Shown one piece after another: positions 16,870-25,752 of a DNA stretch of 52,078 bases (position 1 is its first letter; every line of letters starts with the position of its first letter). The DNA comes from Bacteroidaceae bacterium (GTDB taxonomy: Bacteria > Bacteroidota > Bacteroidia > Bacteroidales > Bacteroidaceae): NCBI GenBank assembly GCA_024401115.1, contig JAKSLP010000017.1:1-52078 (forward strand), read 5' to 3'. Below the pieces are notes generated by a model. That model searched no databases. It saw only the letters and a program-made list of their open reading frames with translations, and had not been told where the DNA came from. A program made the translations under genes and the position numbers.

Positions 16870-18783
16870 TTAATGCACTTCCTCGAAGTCCGCATCCTGT
16901 ACATCAGGACCCTGCTGACCACCCTGAGCACCAGGGTTAGGACCTGCCTGTGGACCAGCCTGAGGGCCTGCCTGTGCACCAGCTGCACCAGCAGCCTGAT
17001 ACATCTTCTGAGCAGCAGCATTCAACTCTGCAGTTGCAGCATCAATACCTGCCAAATCCTGGTTCTTGTGAGCCTCCTTCAGCTTAGCAACAGCAGCCTC
17101 AACCTTAGCCTTAACGTCAGCTGGCAACTTGTCGCCGTTCTCCTTCAGCATATTCTCGGTCTGGAATACCATAGAATCTGCCTGGTTCAGTTTGTCAATC
17201 TTCTCACGCTCCTTCTTGTCTGCATCAGCATTTGCTTCTGCCTCAGCCTTCATGCGCTCGATTTCTTCCTTGCTCAAACCACTGGAAGCCTCAATGCGGA
17301 TAGCCTGCTCCTTACCGGTAGCCTTATCCTTTGCAGAGACCTTCAGGATACCGTTAGCATCGATATCAAATGTCACCTCAATCTGAGGAACACCGCGGCG
17401 TGCAGGAGCAATGCCTTCCAGGTTGAACTGACCGATAGACTTGTTCTGAGCAGCCATAGGACGCTCACCCTGCAGAACATGAATGGTTACTGCGGTCTGG
17501 TTGTCGGCAGCTGTAGAGAACACCTCGCTCTTCTTGCAAGGAATTGTGGTATTTGCATCGATCAGTTTGGTCATTACACCACCCATGGTCTCAATACCCA
17601 TAGTCAGAGGAGTTACATCCAGCAATACAATATCGCCAACACCACCCTCCTTGTTCAGGATAGCGCCCTGAATAGAAGCACCTACAGCAACAACCTCATC
17701 AGGATTTACACCCTTAGAAGGAACCTTACCAAAGAAGTCCTCAACCAACTTCTGGATAGCAGGGATACGGCTTGAGCCACCTACCAGGATTACCTCATCA
17801 ATATCAGAGTTATCCAAACCTGCATCACTCATAGCCTTGCGGCATGGCTCCAAACAAGCCTGAATCAGACCGTGTGCCAAAGACTCAAACTTAGCACGGG
17901 TCAGAGTCTTAACCAGGTGCTTAGGACCGGTTGCAGTAGCAGTGATGTATGGCAAGTTGATCTCGGTAGAAGAAGAGCTTGACAACTCAATCTTAGCCTT
18001 CTCAGCTGCCTCCTTCAAACGCTGCAATGCCATAGGATCCTGACTCAAATCCATGCCTTCCTCGGCCTTGAACTCATTAACCATCCAGTCGATGATAACC
18101 TGGTCAAAGTCATCACCACCCAGGTGAGTATCACCATTGGTTGACAAAACCTCAAATACACCACCACCGAACTCCAGGATTGAGATATCGAAAGTACCAC
18201 CACCCAGGTCGAATACGGCAATCTTCATATCCTTGTTGGCCTTATCAACGCCGTATGCCAAAGCGGCAGCGGTTGGCTCATTCACAATACGCTTAACATC
18301 CAGACCGGCAATCTGACCAGCCTCCTTGGTAGCCTGACGCTGAGAGTCAGAGAAGTAAGCAGGAACGGTGATGACTGCCTCAGTTACCTCCTGACCCAAA
18401 TAATCCTCTGCGGTCTTCTTCATCTTCTGCAGAATCATTGCAGAGATTTCCTGAGGTGTATACTGGCGTCCGTCTACCTCAACACGAGGAGTATTGTTAC
18501 CTCCACGAACTACCGGATAAGGTACGCGTGAAATCTCCTTTGCAACCTGATCGTAAGTTTCTCCCATGAAACGCTTGATAGAGAATACAGTGCGTTTTGG
18601 GTTAGTTACAGCCTGACGCTTTGCAGGATCACCAACCTTGCGCTCACCACCATCAACAAATGCAACGATAGAAGGAGTAGTGCGCTTACCCTCGCTGTTA
18701 GCGATAACCACTGGCTCATTGCCTTCAAATACAGATACACAACTGTTAGTTGTACCTAAGTCGATTCCAATAATCTTTCCCAT
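16870..18783 (-). CDS. dnaK: Molecular chaperone DnaK (Hsp70)
   Basis: A 637-residue DnaK. The ATPase domain shows [16 protein letters not shown] at the N terminus, [16 protein letters not shown], the [10 protein letters not shown] phosphate loop and the [11 protein letters not shown] segment. The substrate-binding domain includes [13 protein letters not shown]. The tail has a Gln/Gly/Pro-rich linker with GPQA repeats and ends in EEVH in place of the usual EEVD/EEVK. It stands alone, without grpE or dnaJ. Upstream lie several inverted repeats that may be operators. Confidence 0.97.
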   Translation of the reverse strand: MGKIIGIDLGTTNSCVSVFEGNEPVVIANSEGKRTTPSIVAFVDGGERKVGDPAKRQAVTNPKRTVFSIKRFMGETYDQVAKEISRVPYPVVRGGNNTPRVEVDGRQYTPQEISAMILQKMKKTAEDYLGQEVTEAVITVPAYFSDSQRQATKEAGQIAGLDVKRIVNEPTAAALAYGVDKANKDMKIAVFDLGGGTFDISILEFGGGVFEVLSTNGDTHLGGDDFDQVIIDWMVNEFKAEEGMDLSQDPMALQRLKEAAEKAKIELSSSSSTEINLPYITATATGPKHLVKTLTRAKFESLAHGLIQACLEPCRKAMSDAGLDNSDIDEVILVGGSSRIPAIQKLVEDFFGKVPSKGVNPDEVVAVGASIQGAILNKEGGVGDIVLLDVTPLTMGIETMGGVMTKLIDANTTIPCKKSEVFSTAADNQTAVTIHVLQGERPMAAQNKSIGQFNLEGIAPARRGVPQIEVTFDIDANGILKVSAKDKATGKEQAIRIEASSGLSKEEIERMKAEAEANADADKKEREKIDKLNQADSMVFQTENMLKENGDKLPADVKAKVEAAVAKLKEAHKNQDLAGIDAATAELNAAAQKMYQAAGAAGAQAGPQAGPQAGPNPGAQGGQQGPDVQDADFEEVH

Positions 18784-18826
18784 AATTGTATTTTATTTTT
18801 AATTTTACTTTTCTTGTTTATTACTC

Positions 18827-18917
18827 GAGAATATCATTCTCATCCCTAAAATTACAATTGGCATGCCAATATCGTGTATGCTCAGATTCATGACACAGAA
18901 CTGACGGTTTTGTCAGT
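18827..18917 (-). promoter_or_regulatory. Inverted-repeat cluster in the dnaK control region
   Basis: Three perfect inverted repeats lie in 90 bases: GAGAAT-N3-ATTCTC (18827-18841), the 14-bp palindrome ATTGGCATGCCAAT (18857-18870), and ACTGAC-N6-GTCAGT (18900-18917). Between the first two, the minus strand reads TAATTTTA, one base off the -7 consensus, so the palindrome would cover the spacer between -7 and -33. None resembles CIRCE (TTAGCACTC-N9-GAGTGCTAA). An operator role is inferred. Confidence 0.45.
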
Positions 18918-18973
18918 AATCACCGATTTTTCAACCTGAAAAATTCCTTTTTTGTCATTTTTCACTCTTTTAT

Positions 18974-19004
18974 ATTGTTTCGAAATAAAAAAAGTGTATT
19001 TTTG
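18974..19004 (+). promoter_or_regulatory. Promoter of the BamE-like protein / ribE operon
   Basis: TATTTTTG (18997-19004) is a perfect -7 box and ATTG (18974-18977) lies 19 bases upstream as a -33 element with three of four bases matching. It sits 23 bases before the ATG. Confidence 0.7.
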
Positions 19005-19027
19005 CAACCTAAACACTAACAAAACTT

Positions 19028-20332
19028 ATGAAAATGAAAAAGTACTTTTTTTCTCTTTTATTATGTAGTGCAGGGGTCTTGTCTGTTCAAGCACAAAACC
19101 CATACATGGTAAAGACAAACAATGCCGCTACTCAAACTGCGACAGGAGACACTAAAAGTTCAACCGACCCAACCGATGATTTCGTTACAGCCAATTTTCC
19201 TAGAGTGGCATTGGAGAATTGGACAACAGATATGAAATTCATGGTCTTGCCTGAGCGCAAAGACTTGACCATGGAAGCATTCTATGAGGAGGATACCAAC
19301 AAGAAGATTGGTGTGGGCCAATTGAAATATAAGATTCTGGAATATCAGGGTTATGAAATTACAGAACCAAGAAATTTCATTCACTTCAAATTTTATAATG
19401 AAGAAGACAATAAGACCTACTATTATGAAGTAAAAAACCAAAGCTATGCTGAATTTTGCGGAAAGCCAAAGGCTGGCATCCCAACATTGGCATATTTGGG
19501 CGACGTGGATAAAGCAAAAGAATTGCTGGAAGGACGGACATTGTACACTGCAGCCGGTGTTTATCTGGTAGATGATGCTACCGCTCAGAGTGGCAGCCAT
19601 GAAATCAATGTTCCCAAAAACACCGCAGTCACAGTAGTTGCCGTAGGTGCTGGCACCCGTTCGTATCCTGTTAAGATTGTAGTAAAGGACCCAGAAGGAC
19701 GAGAGTTTTTCCAGAATGTATGCATCAGCAAGACCAATAACGGCATGCGTGATGACGAGTTCATCATGGACGAAGCTAAATATTTTTTCCCTAATTCTTT
19801 CAAATTGGTAGATCCAAATGCAAAGGTTACCGAACAATACATGGCACCTTACGAGGGAAAGACCCTTCATTTGACCAAAAAAATGACCATGGACGGAGGT
19901 TCCTCCCTGAAACGTTATACCGTCGTTAAGCTGACCGGTTTGGAGGCAGTTCCAAGTAGCAATTACTTTACAGCCACATTCAAGGATGAAAACGGAAAGG
20001 ATTATACCAAAAAGGTGACTTTCAACCGTGAGTCTGTCATTGGTAACATTGCAGGAGAGGATGAGATGTACATTGGTGATGTTGTAGCATTTGGAGATGT
20101 TAGAACTAAGATGTCCAAAGGAATCTCAAAAGAACGAATGGACAAGATTGCAGAAGGTCAGGTAGAGATTGGCATGACCAAGGAGGAATGCCGTCTGGCC
20201 AAAGGCAACCCAACCAATATTCACCATGGTGACAATGACGTTGAGCTATGGAGCTACACCGATGAAATGAACAATCACGATGCCATGCTTCTAACCTTCA
20301 CCAAGGGTAATCTTACAAAAATAACCAGATAA
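19028..20332 (+). CDS. Secreted protein of unknown function with BamE/SmpA-like C-terminal domain
   Basis: A 434-residue protein with a signal peptide (MKMKKYFFSLLLCSAGVLSVQA) and no other membrane segment, so it is probably periplasmic or surface attached. The first 370 residues are not recognised; they are rich in beta-type sequence with repeated KDEN/KDPEGR strands. The last 60 residues resemble the SmpA/OmlA (BamE) fold: IAEGQVEIGMTKEECRLAKG, then a tryptophan-containing strand LWSYTD and a final strand LTFTKGNLTKI. A second ATG at 19034 is possible. The riboflavin synthase gene follows after 6 bases. Confidence 0.7.
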   Translation: MKMKKYFFSLLLCSAGVLSVQAQNPYMVKTNNAATQTATGDTKSSTDPTDDFVTANFPRVALENWTTDMKFMVLPERKDLTMEAFYEEDTNKKIGVGQLKYKILEYQGYEITEPRNFIHFKFYNEEDNKTYYYEVKNQSYAEFCGKPKAGIPTLAYLGDVDKAKELLEGRTLYTAAGVYLVDDATAQSGSHEINVPKNTAVTVVAVGAGTRSYPVKIVVKDPEGREFFQNVCISKTNNGMRDDEFIMDEAKYFFPNSFKLVDPNAKVTEQYMAPYEGKTLHLTKKMTMDGGSSLKRYTVVKLTGLEAVPSSNYFTATFKDENGKDYTKKVTFNRESVIGNIAGEDEMYIGDVVAFGDVRTKMSKGISKERMDKIAEGQVEIGMTKEECRLAKGNPTNIHHGDNDVELWSYTDEMNNHDAMLLTFTKGNLTKITR

Positions 20333-20338
20333 AAATAT

Positions 20339-20947
20339 ATGTTCTCAGGAATTGTTGAAGGAATGGCCACGGTTGTGGCAATCGTGAAAGATCAGGAAAA
20401 TCTGCACTTCACACTCAAATGCGACTTTGTGGACGAGCTAGGCATTGATCAAAGTGTAGCCCACAACGGAGTTTGCCTGACTGTCGTAAAGATTGAAAAT
20501 GGCACATATACCGTTACGGCCATGAAGGAGACATTGGAAAGGAGCAATCTCGGTCTTCTCCAGGTAGGAGACGAGGTTAACGTTGAACGTAGCATGATGA
20601 TGAACGGCCGATTAGACGGGCACATTGTTCAAGGTCACGTTGACGACACCGCTATATGTACAATGGTGGAAGACGCAGAGGGCAGTTGGACCTACACTTT
20701 CCAACACCTTTATAATAAGGAAATGGCAAGCCGAGGCTATATCACTGTAGACAAGGGATCTGTTACTGTCAACGGTGTCAGTCTGACAGTATGCAATCCG
20801 ACCAATGAGACATTCCAGGTGAACATCATCCCCTACACCTTTGAGCATACCAACTTCCATAACATAAAGGTTGGAACCAAGGTAAATCTAGAATATGATA
20901 TTATCGGCAAGTACATCAGCCGCTACATGGCTGCACTGAAAGATTAA
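20339..20947 (+). CDS. ribE: Riboflavin synthase, alpha subunit
   Basis: A 202-residue two-barrel protein that dismutates two 6,7-dimethyl-8-ribityllumazine molecules to riboflavin. It starts with the diagnostic MFSGIVEGMA. Both barrels show the repeated lumazine-binding pattern: VAHNGVCLTVV with NVERSMMMNGRLDGHIVQGH in the first, and VNGVSLTVCNP with VNLEYDIIGKY in the second. The length is normal. It lies directly behind the BamE-like gene and is followed by the tolC control region. Confidence 0.96.
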   Translation: MFSGIVEGMATVVAIVKDQENLHFTLKCDFVDELGIDQSVAHNGVCLTVVKIENGTYTVTAMKETLERSNLGLLQVGDEVNVERSMMMNGRLDGHIVQGHVDDTAICTMVEDAEGSWTYTFQHLYNKEMASRGYITVDKGSVTVNGVSLTVCNPTNETFQVNIIPYTFEHTNFHNIKVGTKVNLEYDIIGKYISRYMAALKD

Positions 20948-20980
20948 AAAAGAACAATTACGAGATTTCCTGATTTGTTC

Positions 20981-21064
20981 GTCGAATGGAATCAGGCAAT
21001 AGTCGAAGAGTTTGGGCATTATAGAGAATCTATTTTGCCCAGATTCTTTTTTTATCTACTTTTG
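20981..21064 (+). promoter_or_regulatory. tolC-macAB promoter with hairpin and repeated GTCGAA sites
   Basis: TTTG (21034-21037), 19 bases, TACTTTTG (21057-21064) is an ideal Bacteroidetes promoter. Upstream, GTCGAA occurs twice 21 bases apart (20981-20986, 21002-21007), each followed by GGCA. TGGGCA (21013-21018) and TGCCCA (21036-21041) form an inverted repeat whose right arm overlaps the -33 box. AGAATCT (21025-21031) pairs with AGATTCT (21041-21047) before a T run, so the same DNA can terminate ribE transcripts. The layout recurs before the histidine kinase gene. Confidence 0.75.
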
Positions 21065-21095
21065 CAATCGTAAAAACGAACAAATACGGAATGAT

Positions 21096-22430
21096 ATGAA
21101 AAAGAAAGAATGGTTAACTCTTGCCGCAGCTTGCATGCTGAGTCTACCTGCCAGTGCCCAAACCTGGAACCTGAAGCAGTGCATTGACTATGCCATGGAG
21201 CACAACATACAGCTACAGCAGAACCGCATATCTGAAAAGCAAGCCGAAACTGACCTGCTCAGTTCTAAGGCACAAATGTTTCCAAGTCTGTCATTTAGCA
21301 CCAGCCAAAATGTCAGCAATAGTCCCTGGAGAGAGACATTCAACTATATGGGCGAAACCGGTTCCATGACAACTAGTAATACGACCTATTCAGGCAACTA
21401 CGGACTAAGTGCCAACTGGACCGTATGGAATGGAGGCAGACGCAAGATGAACATAGAATCTTCAAAAATCAGTCTGGAAAAATCTGAACTGACCAGCGAA
21501 GCTAATGCAAACAGCATCCAAGAACAAATTTTACAGCTTTATGTTCAGATTCTGTATGCTAAAGAATCGGTCAAGGTAAATGAAAGCACCCTGGAGGTAG
21601 CTAAAGCCCAACGTAATCGTGCTAAGGAACGCGTAGAAGTTGGTGATTTAAGCAAGGCAGACCTGGCCCAGTTGGAGGCACAGGTTGCCAGTGGTGAATA
21701 TAATGTTGTTAATGCCAAAAGCCAGGTAGAAAAATACAAAATGCAGTTGAAGCAGATGCTGGAGCTGACCGGCAGTTCTGATTTTGATATTGCCACTATT
21801 GAGGTAACTGACCAGCAGGCCATGAACTTGCTACCATCTGTGACCAGCGTTTACGAACAGGCACTGTTAACCCGACCAGAAATCCGCAACAGCCAACTGA
21901 GCATTGACGCGGCAGATCTGAATGTGGACATTGCCAAAGCAGGTAAACTGCCTACCGTCAGCATGAATGCCAACATCGGCAGTAACACTAACAGTTCAAA
22001 CAGTAAGGCATGGGTCAACCAGTTCAAGCAGAACTGGGGAAACAACGTCGGTCTATCTGTTAGTGTGCCAATCTTGAGCCAGAGGCAAAACCGCAGCGCA
22101 GTAGAAAAAGCAAAATATCAGCTCCAAGCTTCACAATTAGACTTGCAGAACCAACAGAAACAATTGTATAATACCATTGAAGGATATTGGATTGATGGTA
22201 CTACCGCACAGGAACAGTTTAAATCATCCATCACCAACGTAAACAGCATGCAAACCAGTTTCAACCTGCTAAGCGAACAGTTTGATTTAGGACTGAAGAA
22301 CATTGTGGAACTGATGGACTCCAAAAACAACCTGCTGCAGGCCGAACAAAGCAAGCTGCAGAGCAAATATACTGTTATCATGAACGAACAACTGCTGAAA
22401 TTGTACAGTGGTGAAAGTACTAACCTGTAA
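21096..22430 (+). CDS. tolC: TolC-family outer-membrane efflux protein
   Basis: A 444-residue outer-membrane channel protein. The signal peptide (MKKKEWLTLAAACMLSLPASA) is followed by two internal repeats of the TolC family with long heptad-rich helices (for example NWTVWNGGRRKMNIESSK and the RNRAKERVEVGDLSKADLAQ stretch). The start at 21096 is set by the promoter just upstream; the frame is open further upstream but that part is not transcribed from it. It forms the exit duct for the MacA-MacB pump encoded 12 bases downstream. Confidence 0.93.
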   Translation: MKKKEWLTLAAACMLSLPASAQTWNLKQCIDYAMEHNIQLQQNRISEKQAETDLLSSKAQMFPSLSFSTSQNVSNSPWRETFNYMGETGSMTTSNTTYSGNYGLSANWTVWNGGRRKMNIESSKISLEKSELTSEANANSIQEQILQLYVQILYAKESVKVNESTLEVAKAQRNRAKERVEVGDLSKADLAQLEAQVASGEYNVVNAKSQVEKYKMQLKQMLELTGSSDFDIATIEVTDQQAMNLLPSVTSVYEQALLTRPEIRNSQLSIDAADLNVDIAKAGKLPTVSMNANIGSNTNSSNSKAWVNQFKQNWGNNVGLSVSVPILSQRQNRSAVEKAKYQLQASQLDLQNQQKQLYNTIEGYWIDGTTAQEQFKSSITNVNSMQTSFNLLSEQFDLGLKNIVELMDSKNNLLQAEQSKLQSKYTVIMNEQLLKLYSGESTNL

Positions 22431-22442
22431 AATAACGACATT

Positions 22443-23594
22443 ATGGATACAAAGAAAAAAATCATTGGTGGAGTAGCCACATTGCTTTTCATAGGTGCAT
22501 TGGCTACATGTATGGGTGGAGGGCCTAAACCAGTTACAGTAAATTTGGGTACCACAAAAGTAATGAGCGGCTCTATCAGCAGTACAGTAACCGCAACAGG
22601 AACCATCGAGCCTGTGACCAAGGTGGAAGTGGGTACACAGGTATCCGGTATCATCGACAAGATTTATGTGGATTACAATAGCGAAGTGAAGAAAGGACAG
22701 GTTATTGCCGAAATGGATCGTCGCAACCTGACCAGTCAGTTAACAACGGCCCAAAGCGACCTTATCAGTGCTAAGAGTAATCTTGAGTATCAAGAAAGCA
22801 ATTTCAACCGCTATAAGAAATTGTACGAAAAGGGACTGATCAGCACCAATGAATATGAGAGTGCCAATCTGTCCTACATACAAGCCAAGGAGAGTTACCG
22901 TGGCCGACAGGAATCAGTTCGTACCGCTCAACAGAATCTAGCCTATGCCACTATCACATCTCCAATTGATGGTGTTATCCTAAGCAAAGCTGTGGAAGAA
23001 GGTCAGACCGTTGCTGCAGGATTCAGCACCCCGACCCTGTTTACCATTGCCCAGGACTTGACAGACATGCGCGTTATTGCCGACATTGACGAGGCCGATA
23101 TAGGTATGGTTAAGGAAGGACAGCGTGTAAACTTTACCGTTGACGCATTCCCAGACGACACGTTTGAAGGTAAGGTAACCCAGGTACGACAGGAAGCCAC
23201 CACAACCAGTAATGTGGTAACATATGAAGTTGTAATCTCTGCACCGAACAAAGACCTGAAACTGATGCCAGGACTTACCGCCAATGTAACCATCTATACA
23301 CAGGAGAAGGAAAATGTGACCTACGTACCGACCAAGGCTGTACGTCTGAATCCAACAGAGGAAGCCCTGGAAAAAGGCGGCCAGATTATTGACTGCGAAG
23401 GCAAGGATAAAGTATGGGTGAAGGAAGGCAAGAACCTGAAGGCCATACCTGTAAAGGTGGGTCTGAATACCGGCAGCCAGATTGAGATTCTGAGTGGTGT
23501 AAGTGCTGGAACCGAAATTGTTTCAGAGATTATTACAGCAACTCCTGAACAAAAGGGCGGTCTGATGATGGGCCCTCCGGGAGGAAGACGTTAA
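22443..23594 (+). CDS. macA: MacA-like periplasmic adaptor (HlyD/RND family)
   Basis: A 383-residue membrane fusion protein. A single N-terminal anchor (IIGGVATLLFIGALATCMGG) is followed by the biotinyl-lipoyl half (VEVGTQVSGIIDKIYVDYNS), a coiled-coil hairpin (about 90-170), the second lipoyl half (TSPIDGVILSKAVEEGQ), and beta-barrel and membrane-proximal domains. It bridges the inner-membrane ABC transporter and TolC. It is the second gene of the export operon, with 12-base gaps on both sides. Confidence 0.92.
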   Translation: MDTKKKIIGGVATLLFIGALATCMGGGPKPVTVNLGTTKVMSGSISSTVTATGTIEPVTKVEVGTQVSGIIDKIYVDYNSEVKKGQVIAEMDRRNLTSQLTTAQSDLISAKSNLEYQESNFNRYKKLYEKGLISTNEYESANLSYIQAKESYRGRQESVRTAQQNLAYATITSPIDGVILSKAVEEGQTVAAGFSTPTLFTIAQDLTDMRVIADIDEADIGMVKEGQRVNFTVDAFPDDTFEGKVTQVRQEATTTSNVVTYEVVISAPNKDLKLMPGLTANVTIYTQEKENVTYVPTKAVRLNPTEEALEKGGQIIDCEGKDKVWVKEGKNLKAIPVKVGLNTGSQIEILSGVSAGTEIVSEIITATPEQKGGLMMGPPGGRR

Positions 23595-23606
23595 TAGTAT
23601 AGGGAC

Positions 23607-24365
23607 ATGGAAGAAGAAAAGAGGAAAGTTGTCATAGAACTGGACAACGTGAGACGCGACTTCATCGTGGGATCAGAAGTGGTACACGCCCTACGGGGTG
23701 TGAGCTTCAAGATTCACGAAGGTGAGTTCGTGACCATCATGGGTACATCCGGTTCCGGAAAATCTACCTTACTGAACCAGTTGGGTTGTTTGGATACTCC
23801 CACCAGCGGAGAGTATTACCTGGATGGGGTTCCTGTAAGAACTATGAAAAATTCACAGCGCGCACGACTGCGCAACCGGAAAATCGGATTTGTGTTTCAG
23901 AACTACAATCTGTTAGCAAAAACTACAGCTGTAGAAAATGTGGAACTGCCATTGATGTACAACTCAGAATACAATGCCAAAATGAGGCGCGAGGCGGCAA
24001 TAAAGGCACTGACAGCAGTGGGACTTGCCGACCGTTTGGAGCATAAGAGTAACCAGATGAGTGGTGGCCAGATGCAACGTGTAGCTATAGCCCGGGCCCT
24101 GGTTAACAATCCTGCGGTAATCCTTGCCGACGAGGCAACAGGAAACTTGGATACACGCACCAGCTATGAAGTGCTAGTACTATTCCAGAAACTGCATGCC
24201 GAAGGACGAACCATCATTTTCGTGACGCACAACCCTGAGATTGCCCAATACAGCAGCCGGAACATTATGCTGAGAGACGGGAAGATACGTGAAGATAAAC
24301 AAAATGATAACATTCTGTCTGCAGCAGAAGCTTTAGCAAACCTGCCAGCTCCTCAGGACGATTAA
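23607..24365 (+). CDS. MacB/LolD-type ABC transporter ATPase
   Basis: A 252-residue ATPase with Walker A GTSGSGKS, the Q-loop FVFQNYNLL, the signature MSGGQMQRVAIARAL, Walker B VILADEAT and the H-loop histidine in FVTHNPE. It belongs to the MacB/LolD/FtsE group. In E. coli the MacB ATPase and permease are one chain; here they are separate genes, as is usual in Bacteroidetes. It powers the FtsX-like permease encoded 21 bases downstream. Confidence 0.94.
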   Translation: MEEEKRKVVIELDNVRRDFIVGSEVVHALRGVSFKIHEGEFVTIMGTSGSGKSTLLNQLGCLDTPTSGEYYLDGVPVRTMKNSQRARLRNRKIGFVFQNYNLLAKTTAVENVELPLMYNSEYNAKMRREAAIKALTAVGLADRLEHKSNQMSGGQMQRVAIARALVNNPAVILADEATGNLDTRTSYEVLVLFQKLHAEGRTIIFVTHNPEIAQYSSRNIMLRDGKIREDKQNDNILSAAEALANLPAPQDD

Positions 24366-24386
24366 CACTAAACAACCGCACGATTT

Positions 24387-25604
24387 ATGAATTTCACCAA
24401 TTTAATTAAAGTAGCGTTCAGAGCCATTTCCCAAAATGCGTTCCGTTCGTTTCTAAGCACATTGGGCATTATTATCGGCGTAGCTGCCGTTATTGTCATG
24501 ATGGCTGTTGGACAAGGTTCAAAGGAAAGTATCCGGGAAACGATTTCCTCTATGGGTTCGAACATGATTATGATCATGCCTGGTGGAGAACGCGAAGGAG
24601 GTGTCCGTTTAGATCCCAGTTCGATGCAAACGCTAAAGATGGAAGATTACCAGGCCATCATGCGTAATAAGCAACTTATCACCTATGTAAGCCCAGAAGT
24701 AACGTCCAGCGGACAATGTGTCTATGGTAACAACAATACATCAACCACTATTTATGGCGAGAGTGACCAATATCTGGATATCAACCAACGAGTAGTGGAA
24801 CAGGGTGTTATGTTTACAGAAGATGACATACGCCGAAGCACCAAAGTCTGCGTAGTAGGAAAAAGCATTGTTGATGAGTTATTTGGCGAAGGAGAAGATG
24901 CCATAGGAAAAACAATCCGTTTTAAGAATATTCCTTTTCAGATTATTGGTGTATTAAAATCGAAAGGATACAACAGCTTCGGAATGGATCAGGACAACCT
25001 AATGATTGCACCCTTTACAACTGTAATGAAGCGAATTCAGGCGCAAACTCATTTTGGAAGTATTACCTGCTCTGCCATCAATGAAGACATGACCGAACAG
25101 GCGATAGATGAATTGACAGACATTCTTCGCGAGAGCCACAAAATCAAGGAGGGAGACAAGGACAACTTTACAATCAGAAGCCAGCAGGAAATCATGGAGA
25201 CTATGGATACAACCATGAATATGGTCACTCTTATTCTTGTTGTTGCTGCAGGATTCTCATTGTTAGTAGCAGGAATCGGAATTATGAATATCATGCTAGT
25301 TTCTGTCACAGAACGTACCAAAGAGATTGGTCTTCGAATGTCTGTAGGCGCCCGAGGAATTGACATCAGCAACCAGTTCTTAATCGAATCCATCATGATA
25401 AGCCTCACAGGTGGTGCTTTGGGAGTTTTTCTGGGGTGGCTTATTACATTGCCTATGGTTTCATTGGGACTACCTGCCAGCATTCCAATGTGGAGTATCG
25501 TTGTGAGCTTTGCCGTATGTACAGTCATCGGTGTCGGATTTGGCTATTTCCCTGCGCGAAAAGCTGCCAGACTTGATCCAATTGAAGCAATCCGTTATGA
25601 ATAA
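24387..25604 (+). CDS. MacB-type ABC transporter permease (FtsX domain)
   Basis: A 405-residue permease with one membrane helix near the N terminus (FLSTLGIIIGVAAVIVMMAV), a large periplasmic MacB_PCD domain (about 45-240) and three C-terminal helices forming the FtsX domain, including TERTKEIGLRMSVGAR, a family hallmark. It converts ATP hydrolysis into periplasmic movement that drives substrates through MacA and TolC. The substrate (macrolide, peptide, lipid or heme precursor) cannot be told. It is the last gene before the two-component system. Confidence 0.93.
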   Translation: MNFTNLIKVAFRAISQNAFRSFLSTLGIIIGVAAVIVMMAVGQGSKESIRETISSMGSNMIMIMPGGEREGGVRLDPSSMQTLKMEDYQAIMRNKQLITYVSPEVTSSGQCVYGNNNTSTTIYGESDQYLDINQRVVEQGVMFTEDDIRRSTKVCVVGKSIVDELFGEGEDAIGKTIRFKNIPFQIIGVLKSKGYNSFGMDQDNLMIAPFTTVMKRIQAQTHFGSITCSAINEDMTEQAIDELTDILRESHKIKEGDKDNFTIRSQQEIMETMDTTMNMVTLILVVAAGFSLLVAGIGIMNIMLVSVTERTKEIGLRMSVGARGIDISNQFLIESIMISLTGGALGVFLGWLITLPMVSLGLPASIPMWSIVVSFAVCTVIGVGFGYFPARKAARLDPIEAIRYE

Positions 25605-25638
25605 AAGCATCATATAGCAAATTATCCAACAAGAGCAA

Positions 25639-25722
25639 ATCGGAATAATCTGCCGATTGGTCGAAGCAAATGGGCAAAACAAAGATTCTGTTTTGTCCAT
25701 TTGTTGTTTTTCTCTATATTTG
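25639..25722 (+). promoter_or_regulatory. Histidine kinase promoter overlapping a 15-bp hairpin
   Basis: TTTG (25692-25695), 19 bases, TATATTTG (25715-25722) is an ideal promoter for the lytS-type gene. The -33 box lies in the right arm of a 15-bp hairpin (25667-25681 with 25689-25703, one G-U pair) followed by TTGTTTTT, which probably also terminates macB transcripts. GTCGAA (25660-25665) has an imperfect copy ATCGGA exactly 21 bases upstream (25639-25644). Sequence and spacing match the tolC promoter. Confidence 0.75.
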
Positions 25723-25752
25723 CACATCTATGATTTGTTTCAGAATGAAGCC

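Noticed and set aside
17000..18700. Long plus-strand open frames opposite dnaK
   Set aside because: They are shadows of a highly biased, highly expressed gene; the composition mirrors dnaK codons.
19160..19870. 236-codon minus-strand frame opposite the BamE-like gene
   Set aside because: The plus-strand gene has a signal peptide and a good promoter; the antisense frame has neither and is rich in Cys, Phe and Ile as expected from reverse reading.
21012..21095. Upstream in-frame extension of tolC
   Set aside because: It would start inside the hairpin and -33 box; the ATG at 21096 starts a proper signal peptide after the promoter.
22118..22660. 180-codon minus-strand frame across the tolC-macA junction
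   Set aside because: It covers two clear genes on the other strand and shows the Ser/Val/Leu-rich composition of a shadow frame.
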